Positions 1-6,896 of a stretch of 9,220 nucleotides of DNA are shown piece after piece. The stretch covers positions 1 to 9,220 of the forward strand of contig JAADDG010000020.1 of assembly GCA_013154075.1 (NCBI GenBank), given 5' to 3'. How positions within the stretch are numbered: position 1 is the stretch's first letter; each line of letters starts with the position of its first letter. The translations under genes and the position numbers were made by a program. This DNA is from Campylobacterota bacterium. Lineage in GTDB: Bacteria > Campylobacterota > Campylobacteria > Campylobacterales > JAADDG01. The notes below the pieces were generated by a model. It saw nothing but the letters and a program-made list of their open reading frames with translations. It had not been told where the DNA came from and did not search any database.

Positions 1-938
1 ATAGAGTGGTAACGGGATCCTCCTTTCACGCATATATCAAACTAAGCGAAGGGTGCAATCAAAAATGCAGCTTTTGCGCTATTCCCTCTTTTAAAGGGCT
101 TTTGCAATCGAGAAGTTTGGATGATATAGAAAAAGAGGTCGGAAATTTAGCCAAAAAAGGCTTTTGGGATTTTAGCTTCATTTCACAAGATAGCAGCTCA
201 TATCTAAGAGATCAAGACGAAAAAAACGGACTTTTGAAACTGATAGATAGAATCGAGAAGATAGAGGGTGTAAGAAGCGCAAGAATCCTATATCTATACC
301 CCTCCACTCTATCCGATGAACTGATAGATAGGATAAAAGAATCGAAAATCTTTCATAACTATTTCGATATGCCGATTCAGCACATAAGCGACAGAATGCT
401 AAAGATTATGAAAAGGGGTGCCGGAAAAGAGACTATTTTAAAACAGCTAAAAAAAATGAGAGAGATTGAAGACTCTTTTCTAAGAACAAGCATCATAGTG
501 GGACATCCCGGAGAGAGAGAAGAGGATTTTGAGGAGCTGAAAAACTTTTTGCAGGAATTTGATTTCGATAGAATCAATATTTTTGCTTACTCCGACGAAG
601 AGGGCACGAGAGCCTATGAAATGGAAGAGAAAATTCCAAAAGATCTGATAGAGGATAGAATAGCGGTTTTGGATGAGATAGTGGAAGAGAAATTTCAAAA
701 AAGCCTGCGAAAAGATCTAAACAAAGAAATTCTAATAGTCCCCGAAGGAGAGAGCAGCGAGCACGAATATTTGATAGGAGGAAGAAAAATCCAGTGGGCG
801 CCTCAAATAGACGGAGAGATCATCATAAACGACAAAACCATAGATGAAGAGATAAAGATAGGAGAGATCTACAAAGCGAAAATCACGGAAATAGCCGGAG
901 ACAAACCTATTGCGACAGTTACCGCCCATATCAAATAG
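1..938 (+). CDS. rimO: Ribosomal protein S12 methylthiotransferase RimO, 3' part (5' end outside window)
   Basis: Radical SAM enzyme that methylthiolates an aspartate of ribosomal protein S12, using one cluster bound by the CxxxCxxC motif and another in the N-terminal domain. The frame is open to the left edge (first whole codon at 3), so the GTG at 6 is internal. About 310 residues are visible; compared with the usual length near 440, the N-terminal methylthiotransferase domain is missing. Counting from 6, the radical SAM cysteines are C17, C21 and C24 (CNQKCSFC), followed by IPSFKG, SQDSSSYLRD, YLYPS, DMPIQHISDRMLKIMKR and VGHPGE, all of RimO rather than MiaB type. FAYSDEEGTRAYEM (193-206) leads into a C-terminal TRAM domain (about 238-309). 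The last 29 bases overlap tilS. Confidence is high for RimO, because MiaB would show a GQNVNSY-like segment where SQDSSSY stands. Confidence 0.95.
   Translation, partial: RVVTGSSFHAYIKLSEGCNQKCSFCAIPSFKGLLQSRSLDDIEKEVGNLAKKGFWDFSFISQDSSSYLRDQDEKNGLLKLIDRIEKIEGVRSARILYLYPSTLSDELIDRIKESKIFHNYFDMPIQHISDRMLKIMKRGAGKETILKQLKKMREIEDSFLRTSIIVGHPGEREEDFEELKNFLQEFDFDRINIFAYSDEEGTRAYEMEEKIPKDLIEDRIAVLDEIVEEKFQKSLRKDLNKEILIVPEGESSEHEYLIGGRKIQWAPQIDGEIIINDKTIDEEIKIGEIYKAKITEIAGDKPIATVTAHIK
897..900 (+). promoter_or_regulatory. Ribosome binding site for tilS TTG start
   Basis: GGAG lies inside the 3' end of rimO, 9 bases before the TTG at 910. It is the reason to prefer TTG 910 over the in-frame TTG at 952, which would start the protein 10 residues before the PP-loop. 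No ATG is available in this region. Confidence 0.5.
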
Positions 939-1908
939 CACTCTATCTCTTTTGAGAGATTCCAAAAATCTTCTCGCCTTCTCGGCGGGAGTCGATTCCA
1001 CCGCCTTGTTTTTTACTCTTTTGGAGTATAAAATCCCTTTCGATATGGCTCACGTAAATTATCAAACGAGAAAAGAATCCGATTCAGAAGAGCTTTATGC
1101 AAAAGAGCTTGCTAAAAAATACAACAAAAAACTCTTCATAAAGAGAGTATCTTTAGAAAAAAGCAATTTCGAAAAAAAAGCGAGAGACGTTAGATACGAT
1201 TTTTTCGGCCAAATTTTCAAAAAGGAAAATTACCAAAACCTCCTAACCGCTCACCAATTAAACGATCGATTCGAATGGTTTTTGATGCAGTTTTCAAAGG
1301 GGGCCGGAGTGGTGGAGCTTTTGGGATTCGAAGAGGTTGAAAAAAGAGAGCTCTACACTCTCGTAAGACCTCTTATAAACGTATCCAAAGAGAGACTTGA
1401 GTTGTTTTTAAAGGAAAATGGTATAAAATATTTTATCGATAGCTCGAATTTCGATGAAAATTTCAAAAGAAATTTCATTAGGAAAAATTTTGCAACTCCT
1501 TTTTTAAATCTTTATGAAGAGGGAGTGATAAAAAGCTTTGAATATCTTCAAAAAGATAAAGAGAGACTGTTTAAACCCAAACTCCTTTTTCAAAAAAAGG
1601 AGCTGTTTATATTTCAAAGAGAAAAAGACGATATTGAAAATATAAGAATCATAGACAAAACATTAAAAAAACTCGGCATCCTGCTTAGCAAAAAGCAAAG
1701 AGATGAGATACTAAAAAGCAAAGATACCGTGGTTTCTCACAAAATAGCCGTATCTTTTACAAAAAATAAGATATTTATAGCACCGTTTTTAAAAGAGACG
1801 ATGCCAAAAAGATTTAAAGAAAAATGCAGATCTTTGAAAATTCCACCGAAAATAAGACCTTATATATTCAAAGAAAAGATAAAGGAACTAAAATGCTTAG
1901 AAGATTAA
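910..1908 (+). CDS. tilS: tRNA(Ile)-lysidine synthase TilS
   Basis: ATP-dependent enzyme that converts C34 of the CAU anticodon tRNA-Ile to lysidine, so that the tRNA reads AUA; this genome uses ATA codons heavily. The protein is 332 residues, short like other epsilonproteobacterial TilS and lacking a large C-terminal extension. The PP-loop ATP pyrophosphatase motif is at 25-30 and reads SAGVDS, with Ala in place of the usual second Gly of SGGxDS. ARDVRYDFF (91-99), TAHQLNDRFEWFL (113-125), SKGAG (129-133), RPLINVSK (153-160) and DSSN...RNFIRKNF (177-194) are the further conserved blocks of the N-terminal domain. The start is a TTG overlapping rimO by 29 bases; a later TTG at 952 is possible. 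The 3' end overlaps the next gene by 16 bases. The rimO-tilS pair is, from memory, also adjacent in Campylobacter. Confidence 0.92.
   Translation: MRQLPPISNSTLSLLRDSKNLLAFSAGVDSTALFFTLLEYKIPFDMAHVNYQTRKESDSEELYAKELAKKYNKKLFIKRVSLEKSNFEKKARDVRYDFFGQIFKKENYQNLLTAHQLNDRFEWFLMQFSKGAGVVELLGFEEVEKRELYTLVRPLINVSKERLELFLKENGIKYFIDSSNFDENFKRNFIRKNFATPFLNLYEEGVIKSFEYLQKDKERLFKPKLLFQKKELFIFQREKDDIENIRIIDKTLKKLGILLSKKQRDEILKSKDTVVSHKIAVSFTKNKIFIAPFLKETMPKRFKEKCRSLKIPPKIRPYIFKEKIKELKCLED
1582..1602 (+). repeat. Perfect 9-bp inverted repeat inside tilS
   Basis: CTCCTTTTT (1582-1590) is the exact reverse complement of AAAAAGGAG (1594-1602), with a 3-base loop CAA. It encodes the residues around LLFQKKEL. 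No T-run follows it, so it does not look like an intrinsic terminator. It may be a chance product of the A-rich coding strand. Confidence 0.5.
1881..1886 (+). promoter_or_regulatory. Ribosome binding site for the propeller gene
   Basis: AAAGGA stands 6 bases before the ATG at 1893. This spacing, together with the signal peptide that begins directly at that ATG, decides the start. The same frame stays open farther upstream (to an ATG at 1824), but that stretch only re-reads tilS in another frame. Confidence 0.65.
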
Positions 1909-3539
1909 TCATATTATTTGGAATAAGTGTATCACTTTTCGGAGTATCGTACAATATTACGAAAAACAAAGCGAGTCAAAACTCTCCATCCATAAGCCAA
2001 AACTTTATTGCTTGGCAAGATTATAGAAATAAAAACTCAGACATCTATATTCACGATCTAACTACCAAAGCCACAACCAAAATCACTTCAAACCCCGATT
2101 ATGACGGAAATCCTGTAGTGGACGGGAATTACGTAGTTTATGAAAGTAGCGAAGGAGGAAAATATTTTTTAAATCTATACGACATAGTTGCGGCAAAAAA
2201 GACGGTAATTACCGAGAGAATGACCAACGGCTATGATATAGACGGCAATACCATAGTATGGGCGGAAAACGGAGCTTTATATATATACGATATAAACAAC
2301 AGGGCTAAAGTTCAAATAATTAAAAAAGAATCATCCAATTGGGCAGCGAATCCTTCTATCGACAAAGATAAAATAGTATGGAACGAAGGCAACTCAATCT
2401 TTATGTATTCCCTTTCGGACAAATCAAAAACCAAAATAGCGCAAGCCTCTTCTCCCAAAGCGAAAATATTCGGCAACTACATAGTTTGGGAAAGCTCTTC
2501 TCCTTGGGGAGGTAAAACGGTATGGAACATATACCTATATGAAATATCTTCAAACAAAACCCTCCCTATCACAAAAGAGCCTTATATCAACAAAAATCCT
2601 CAAATATTTGGAAACAGAGTAGTTTGGCACTCCAACAAAAACGGAAATTGGGATATATTTTCTTATAACATAGACACCAAAACAGTAAAACAAATCACCT
2701 TTAATCCCGCTGATCAAACTTTCCCTTCCATTTACGAAAATCATATAGTATGGGTTGACGAAAGAGATTCTAATGAAGAGATATATTTCGCAAATCTCGG
2801 CAATTATCCGATCTCTTACGTAAAACACGCCACTCCTTATATGAATACATCTTCAAGTTATAGAACATATCTTAAAGTTTTCAATACCGACTCTTGCGCC
2901 GTAAACGTAAAAGCTTTGGTTTTCGATACAAAAGGAAATTATATAAACGGAAAAAATCCTCTCGATATAACTTTCAACATACTTCCTATGCACTCTAAAA
3001 TAATTTATGCAAAAGATATAAAATCAAAAGCATCTTTAAAAGGTATAAATCTCTCCGATTCTTTTGGAACAGTTTTGTTATACTATTGCAAAAATAAAAT
3101 AGCCGATCCTAATAAAATATTTTCTCAAGTAGTTCAAAAATCTCCTTTAGGACAAAGAGTTATGCCCGTTTACGATCTTGGCAAAACGCTAACGGGCAAA
3201 GGCAAAATAATATTTCCCCATCTATATCAAAAAACATCAGACAAACATAGCGAATATAGAGGATTTTTGGAATTTTTAAATATAGGAGATAAAGAGATAG
3301 AAATAAATCTAAAAGCCTATCTAAAAAACGGAAAAATGTTCTCAACATCCTACAAAATCCCTCCTCATTCAATCAAATTTATAAAATCGAGAGATCTATA
3401 CCCTAAACTAAAAATTCCTTACGGAGAACCCATATCGGTAATAACGGAACTTAAAGAAGGATTGGAATATATATATCCGGTGGAAGTACAAAAAACTCCT
3501 TACGGACCGAGAGTCTTAGAAGCGTATAAAAGAAAATGA
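1893..3539 (+). CDS. Secreted seven-bladed beta-propeller protein with duplicated C-terminal module; function unknown
   Basis: Predicted periplasmic protein of 548 residues. Residues 1-19 form a signal peptide (MLRRL, then a hydrophobic run ending GVS), with no lipobox Cys. Residues 21-303 hold seven TolB/WD40-like blade repeats, each starting near N-x-[IV]-V-[WY] (at about 37, 79, 119, 159, 195, 241 and 284). Most continue with a [DN]-I-Y-x-Y-[DE]-[LI] strand and end in I-T plus N/P-rich residues. The N-terminal NITKNKASQNSPS resembles the end of a blade and could close the ring with blade 7. Residues 313-428 and 440-546 are two copies of a beta-rich module. The only two cysteines, C335 and C399, are both in copy 1 and could form a disulfide. 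The gene overlaps tilS by 16 bases and the next gene by ATGA, which suggests coupling to the Pqi genes. I do not recognise the family; a TolB-like scaffold or binding role is inference. Confidence 0.85.
   Translation: MLRRLIILFGISVSLFGVSYNITKNKASQNSPSISQNFIAWQDYRNKNSDIYIHDLTTKATTKITSNPDYDGNPVVDGNYVVYESSEGGKYFLNLYDIVAAKKTVITERMTNGYDIDGNTIVWAENGALYIYDINNRAKVQIIKKESSNWAANPSIDKDKIVWNEGNSIFMYSLSDKSKTKIAQASSPKAKIFGNYIVWESSSPWGGKTVWNIYLYEISSNKTLPITKEPYINKNPQIFGNRVVWHSNKNGNWDIFSYNIDTKTVKQITFNPADQTFPSIYENHIVWVDERDSNEEIYFANLGNYPISYVKHATPYMNTSSSYRTYLKVFNTDSCAVNVKALVFDTKGNYINGKNPLDITFNILPMHSKIIYAKDIKSKASLKGINLSDSFGTVLLYYCKNKIADPNKIFSQVVQKSPLGQRVMPVYDLGKTLTGKGKIIFPHLYQKTSDKHSEYRGFLEFLNIGDKEIEINLKAYLKNGKMFSTSYKIPPHSIKFIKSRDLYPKLKIPYGEPISVITELKEGLEYIYPVEVQKTPYGPRVLEAYKRK
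2829..3530 (+). repeat. Tandem domain duplication in the propeller protein (protein level)
   Basis: Two diverged copies at residues 313-428 (bases 2829-3176) and 440-546 (bases 3210-3530). Matching landmarks in order are SYRTYLKVFN (322-331) against EYRGFLEFLN (454-463), LPMHSKIIYAKDI (364-376) against IPPHSIKFIKSRDL (489-502), and VVQKSPLGQRV (413-423) against EVQKTPYGPRV (531-541). Copy 2 is a little shorter between the landmarks. The duplication is visible in protein only; the DNA has diverged, so it is old. Confidence 0.75.
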
Positions 3540-4159
3540 AACAGCCCGATCTTGACTCACTGGTGCTTTGCGAAAAGTGTCACACTCTGCACAAAAAAAA
3601 GCCTCTCTCTGCGGGAGAGAAGGCCGTTTGCGCCACTTGCAAAAGCACGCTTTATAGGTATCATTCCCATCTGTTATGCAAAATAATCTCCTTTAGTCTT
3701 GCGGCTTTAATCTTTTTTGCTCTTTTTCTCTTTTTTCCGATCGTAACGGTGGAGATCTCCCAAAATAGCGAAACTCTATCGGTATTCGAGCTTATCAAAG
3801 AACTATATAAATCACGCTTTTGGATGGTGGCTTCGCTGGTCTCTTTAACCGTCGTCTTTTTCCCTTTGGCTATACATATTCTATACCTATCGGCGGCTAC
3901 ATTTTTAAAACTTAAAATATTTCACAAAATAACGAAAAATATCCTAAGAGTTTTAGCTCATTTGATTCATTGGAACATGGCGGACATATTTTTGATCAGT
4001 TTCTTTGTCGCTATGGTAAAGCTGATAGGATATGCAAAAATAAATCTCGGAATAGCTCTATTCGCATTAACGGCTTTCGTAGGGATAGATCTATATTTAA
4101 CAAGATATATAAAACTTAGATATTTATGGGATATATGGGATGAGCAGAGAAAAAAATAA
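3536..4159 (+). CDS. pqiA: PqiA-family membrane protein, N-terminal-half type
   Basis: Inner-membrane protein of 207 residues corresponding to one half of the PqiA/LetA type, the membrane partner of MCE lipid-transport proteins. A zinc-ribbon-like element with C12, C15, C32 and C35 sits in the cytoplasmic N-terminus. Four hydrophobic segments follow, near 48-71, 97-120, 148-165 and 168-188. The conserved W-x-M-x-D-[IV]-F signature is at 146-152 (WNMADIF), and FPIV is at 67-70. E. coli PqiA is about 417 residues with two such units in one chain; here the second unit is a separate gene. The start ATG overlaps the stop of the propeller gene (ATGA, 3536-3539), with only a weak ribosome binding site, which points to translational coupling. 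The 3' end overlaps the next gene by 20 bases. Assignment to the first half rests on gene order and on its less typical sequence. Confidence 0.88.
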   Translation: MKQPDLDSLVLCEKCHTLHKKKPLSAGEKAVCATCKSTLYRYHSHLLCKIISFSLAALIFFALFLFFPIVTVEISQNSETLSVFELIKELYKSRFWMVASLVSLTVVFFPLAIHILYLSAATFLKLKIFHKITKNILRVLAHLIHWNMADIFLISFFVAMVKLIGYAKINLGIALFALTAFVGIDLYLTRYIKLRYLWDIWDEQRKK

Positions 4160-4730
4160 AAATTTTATCTCCTGCAAAGTATGCGGTGCGGTAAACGAAT
4201 GCGACAAAGAGGGCGAAGTTCGCTGCAGAAGATGCGGATGTAAAATATACGAAACCAAAAACAGACATTTTCAGCTCTCTTTAGCTTTCCTAATAACCGC
4301 CATGATTCTATACATCCCGGCAAACATTTTCCCGATCCTAAAGACTTACACTCTCGGTTCGGAAACGGATAACACTATCTTGGGAGGAGTGATCGCATTG
4401 TGGGAACACGGCTCCTATCCGATAGCCGTCATAGTTTTTTTAGCTTCCATCGTAGTTCCTATAGTTAAATTTGCTATACTTATAATATTGTTATTTTGGA
4501 GAAAATTAAAAATCAAATTAAGCTTTATTACGAAAAACAAGCTTTATATGTTAGCCGAAATCATAGGACCTTGGTCTATGATAGACGTTTTCGTGGTTGG
4601 AATCTTATCGGCTTTGATACATTTCAATATAGCCAAAATCAAACCGGGAATAGCGGCTACGGCATTCGCACTTAGCGTAATTTTCACAATGCTTAGCGCA
4701 ATTAGTTTCGATAAAAGAATCTTGGAGTAG
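4140..4730 (+). CDS. pqiA: PqiA-family membrane protein, C-terminal-half type
   Basis: Second half-size PqiA unit, 196 residues. The N-terminus carries C12, C15, C29 and C32 (zinc ribbon), with extra cysteines at C21 and C34. Transmembrane segments lie near 45-65, 93-119, 141-162 and 168-190. The family signatures are clear: YIPANIFPIL (58-67), the KLYMLAEIIGPWSMIDVFVV block (134-153) and KPGIAATAFAL. The two halves are homologous to each other (WNMADIF against WSMIDVF), as are the two halves of the fused PqiA. The ATG at 4140 lies 20 bases inside the previous gene in a different frame, and the next gene begins 3 bases after this stop, so the two halves and pqiB are probably made in step. Together the two proteins should supply the eight-helix PqiA body that engages PqiB in the inner membrane. 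Confidence 0.92.
   Translation: MSREKNKNFISCKVCGAVNECDKEGEVRCRRCGCKIYETKNRHFQLSLAFLITAMILYIPANIFPILKTYTLGSETDNTILGGVIALWEHGSYPIAVIVFLASIVVPIVKFAILIILLFWRKLKIKLSFITKNKLYMLAEIIGPWSMIDVFVVGILSALIHFNIAKIKPGIAATAFALSVIFTMLSAISFDKRILE
4724..4727 (+). promoter_or_regulatory. Ribosome binding site for pqiB TTG start
   Basis: GGAG inside the last codons of the preceding gene, 6 bases before the TTG at 4734. The next in-frame ATG (4788) lies inside the membrane anchor, so the TTG is the sensible start. Confidence 0.6.
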
Positions 4731-4733
4731 AGT

Positions 4734-6365
4734 TTGGAGATAAAAGAGCCTAAAATAGGCAAAAAAAGAGACGTATTTTTTAGTATCTGGATGGTTCCGG
4801 TCATCGCCTTTATAGTGGCGGGCTGGTTTATGTATCAATACTATTCGAATTTAGGTCCGACAATAGAGATAGAGTTTAAAAACAGCGGAAATTTAAAAGA
4901 GGGCGAGAGTAAAATCAAATTTAAAGACGTTCCGGTAGGAGTGGTGGAGAAAATAAAACTGAAAGAGGATAACGGAAACGTTTTGATAATAGCGAGAATG
5001 GATAAAAACGTAAAACCGTACCTAAACGAAACTACCAAATTTTGGATAGTGAAACCGAGAATCGATTTTAATGGAATATCGGGGCTTGAGACGATAATGT
5101 CCGGAAGCTACATAAAAATGTATGCGAAATTGGGATATGAAGAAAAAAGAAAATTCAAAGGTCTTGACGAACCCTATATAGATACCGAAGAGCAGAAAGG
5201 ATCGGTATTTCATCTATTTGCACAAGACTCAAGAAATCTCAAAATCTCCGCTCCGGTTTATTACAAAAAAATAGAAGTCGGAGAAATTAGAAAAATCAAA
5301 CTCGACAAAAACGGACAGGGAGTCGATTTTGAGATCTTCGTAAAATCTCCTTATGATAAATTCGTAAAACCGAATACCAAATTTTGGGCTTTGGATATCT
5401 TCTCGGTAGATTTTAGAGGATCTTCGCTAAATGTGGATATCGCCCCCGCAAGCGACGTAATTAGAGGCGGCGTGGCATTCGAAACAACTCTCGTTTATGA
5501 CAAAAGTAAAAGCGTTCCAAAAGATGCCGTCTTTACTCTCTACAAAAGCAAATCGGAAGCTTTGAAAAAATATCTTGGAAGTTATGAGAAAAAGAAAAAA
5601 TATTTCGAAATGGTATTCAATGAAAATATTGCCAAACTCGATATCGGAGCACCTGTGGAGTTTATGGGATTTACCGTAGGGAAAGTGATAGATATAAAAA
5701 GCAGATACGACTCTAAAAAGAGAAACATCAAATCGAAAGTCCTCACCGTAATCAACACCTCCTCATTCAGCGACAAACTAAACAGTGAAGAAGGCTTCAA
5801 AAACCTAAAAGAGGCGGTATCAAAAGGTCTTAGAGCGAAACTATCTTCAACCATCCTTCAAACGGGATACATAGATCTCGTTTTTACCGAAAATAACGAC
5901 TCCTCTCTAAACAGAGAGGGAGAGTTTTACTCTTTTCCTACAGTGGCAAACGAAGGCAAAAATATAATGAAAGATATCCAAGAGATAGTTTTAATGATAA
6001 AAAATATGAAACTTGATAAAATCTCTCACGAAATAGAAGATATCCTAAAACAAAACAAAAAACCTATCGCCTCAACCATGATCAATATAGAGAAAACAAC
6101 CAAATACCTTGAAAAAACAGCCGCACAAATTCAAAAACTTCTCTCTTCCAAAGAGATAAAATCGATGCCAAAAAGCTTAGATCAAACCATCAAAGAGCTG
6201 CAAACATCTTTGAAATCTTTAAATAAACTATTAGAAACATCCAACACCAAACTAAACGACGAGCTCTCCATATCTCTAAAAAACATGAATGAAGCGGCCA
6301 AAATACTTCAAAGAGTTCTTTTGAAAGTCGAAAAGAAACCAAATTCTCTAATTATGGGAGATTAG
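4734..6365 (+). CDS. pqiB: PqiB, MCE-domain lipid transport protein
   Basis: Periplasm-spanning protein of the MCE family. In E. coli PqiB forms a hexameric tube with three stacked MCE rings and a coiled-coil needle that carries lipids between the membranes. This one has 543 residues, nearly the same as E. coli PqiB. A membrane anchor lies at 14-37. Three MCE domains begin near residues 43, 165 and 290, recognised by repeats of the pattern V-x-[FY]-[KM]-x-x-x-VG-x-[VI]-x-x-I: KFKDVPVGVVEKI (62-74), YYKKIEVGEIRKI (176-188) and EFMGFTVGKVIDI (309-321). Residues 408-530 are long amphipathic helices, the needle. The C-terminus KKPNSLIMGD matches the KPN-[AS]-L-I end typical of PqiB. The start is TTG, 3 bases after the preceding stop. 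The stop codon directly abuts the next ATG. Confidence 0.94.
   Translation: MEIKEPKIGKKRDVFFSIWMVPVIAFIVAGWFMYQYYSNLGPTIEIEFKNSGNLKEGESKIKFKDVPVGVVEKIKLKEDNGNVLIIARMDKNVKPYLNETTKFWIVKPRIDFNGISGLETIMSGSYIKMYAKLGYEEKRKFKGLDEPYIDTEEQKGSVFHLFAQDSRNLKISAPVYYKKIEVGEIRKIKLDKNGQGVDFEIFVKSPYDKFVKPNTKFWALDIFSVDFRGSSLNVDIAPASDVIRGGVAFETTLVYDKSKSVPKDAVFTLYKSKSEALKKYLGSYEKKKKYFEMVFNENIAKLDIGAPVEFMGFTVGKVIDIKSRYDSKKRNIKSKVLTVINTSSFSDKLNSEEGFKNLKEAVSKGLRAKLSSTILQTGYIDLVFTENNDSSLNREGEFYSFPTVANEGKNIMKDIQEIVLMIKNMKLDKISHEIEDILKQNKKPIASTMINIEKTTKYLEKTAAQIQKLLSSKEIKSMPKSLDQTIKELQTSLKSLNKLLETSNTKLNDELSISLKNMNEAAKILQRVLLKVEKKPNSLIMGD
6356..6360 (+). promoter_or_regulatory. Ribosome binding site for pqiC
   Basis: GGGAG in the last codons of pqiB, 5 bases before the ATG at 6366. 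The pqiB stop TAG (6363-6365) lies between it and the start, so ribosomes finishing pqiB are placed to restart. Confidence 0.6.
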
Positions 6366-6896
6366 ATGAAGAGAGTCATTATTTTTATAACTATTTTTAT
6401 TTTTACCGGTTGTGGAGGAGGATTCTATTACACTTTCAAAACCTATCCTTTCTCCAAAAACTCCTTTTCTCAAATAAAAGAGTATATAGCTTTTAAAGAG
6501 ATGGAGATTCCGGATTATTTGAAACAAAACCACATAGCGGTTATGGAAAACGATAAAGTTAAGTTTCTATCGGCCAAATGGACCGAACCGGTAGAAGCTA
6601 TGTTAAAGAGAGAGAGCATATACTTTTTTATGAAAGACGACTCTTTAGGAGTTTTGGAATATCCTTGGCAAAAAGATATAAAAGCAAAAGCTGTAATAAA
6701 ACTGATCATAGAGGATTTTATCTACAAAAACGGTAAAGTTATCCTAAGAGGTTACTATATTTTGAAAAAAGGTGATAAAAGCTACAAAAAACTATTCTCA
6801 TACGAAGAGAAATCAAACGGCGAACCGGATGATATCGTAAACAAAATGCAACGGCTTTACTTAAAACTACTAAAAGATATGAAAGAGAAAATATGA
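6366..6896 (+). CDS. pqiC: PqiC-like outer-membrane lipoprotein (ABC-type transport auxiliary lipoprotein)
   Basis: Lipoprotein of 176 residues. A short signal peptide ends in the lipobox F-T-G-C16; Gly at +2 after the cysteine does not signal retention in the inner membrane, so the outer membrane is expected. Family features are an early tyrosine-rich YYTF, IPDYLKQNHIA (48-58, compare I-P-x-Y-L-x-R in PqiC), KWTEPVEAML (71-80, compare W-A-E-x-L) and EYPW (98-101). A basic C-terminal helix (158-176) follows. In E. coli PqiC makes an octameric ring at the outer membrane that receives the tip of the PqiB needle. Its place right after pqiB with no gap supports the same job. Sequence similarity to the E. 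coli protein is loose, so the call rests on motifs plus position. It overlaps the next gene by ATGA (6893-6896). Confidence 0.82.
   Translation: MKRVIIFITIFIFTGCGGGFYYTFKTYPFSKNSFSQIKEYIAFKEMEIPDYLKQNHIAVMENDKVKFLSAKWTEPVEAMLKRESIYFFMKDDSLGVLEYPWQKDIKAKAVIKLIIEDFIYKNGKVILRGYYILKKGDKSYKKLFSYEEKSNGEPDDIVNKMQRLYLKLLKDMKEKI

Noticed and set aside
6..8. GTG as the start of rimO
   Set aside because: The radical SAM domain would lack its whole upstream methylthiotransferase domain; the frame is open to the left edge, so the gene is simply cut.
1430..1440. TATAAAAT-like box as a promoter inside tilS
   Set aside because: AT-rich coding sequence yields such matches by chance, and no start codon or gene boundary lies nearby downstream.
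1824..1892. Upstream in-frame extension of the propeller gene to an ATG at 1824
   Set aside because: It re-reads the tilS 3' end, has no good ribosome binding site, and would bury the signal peptide behind 23 charged residues.
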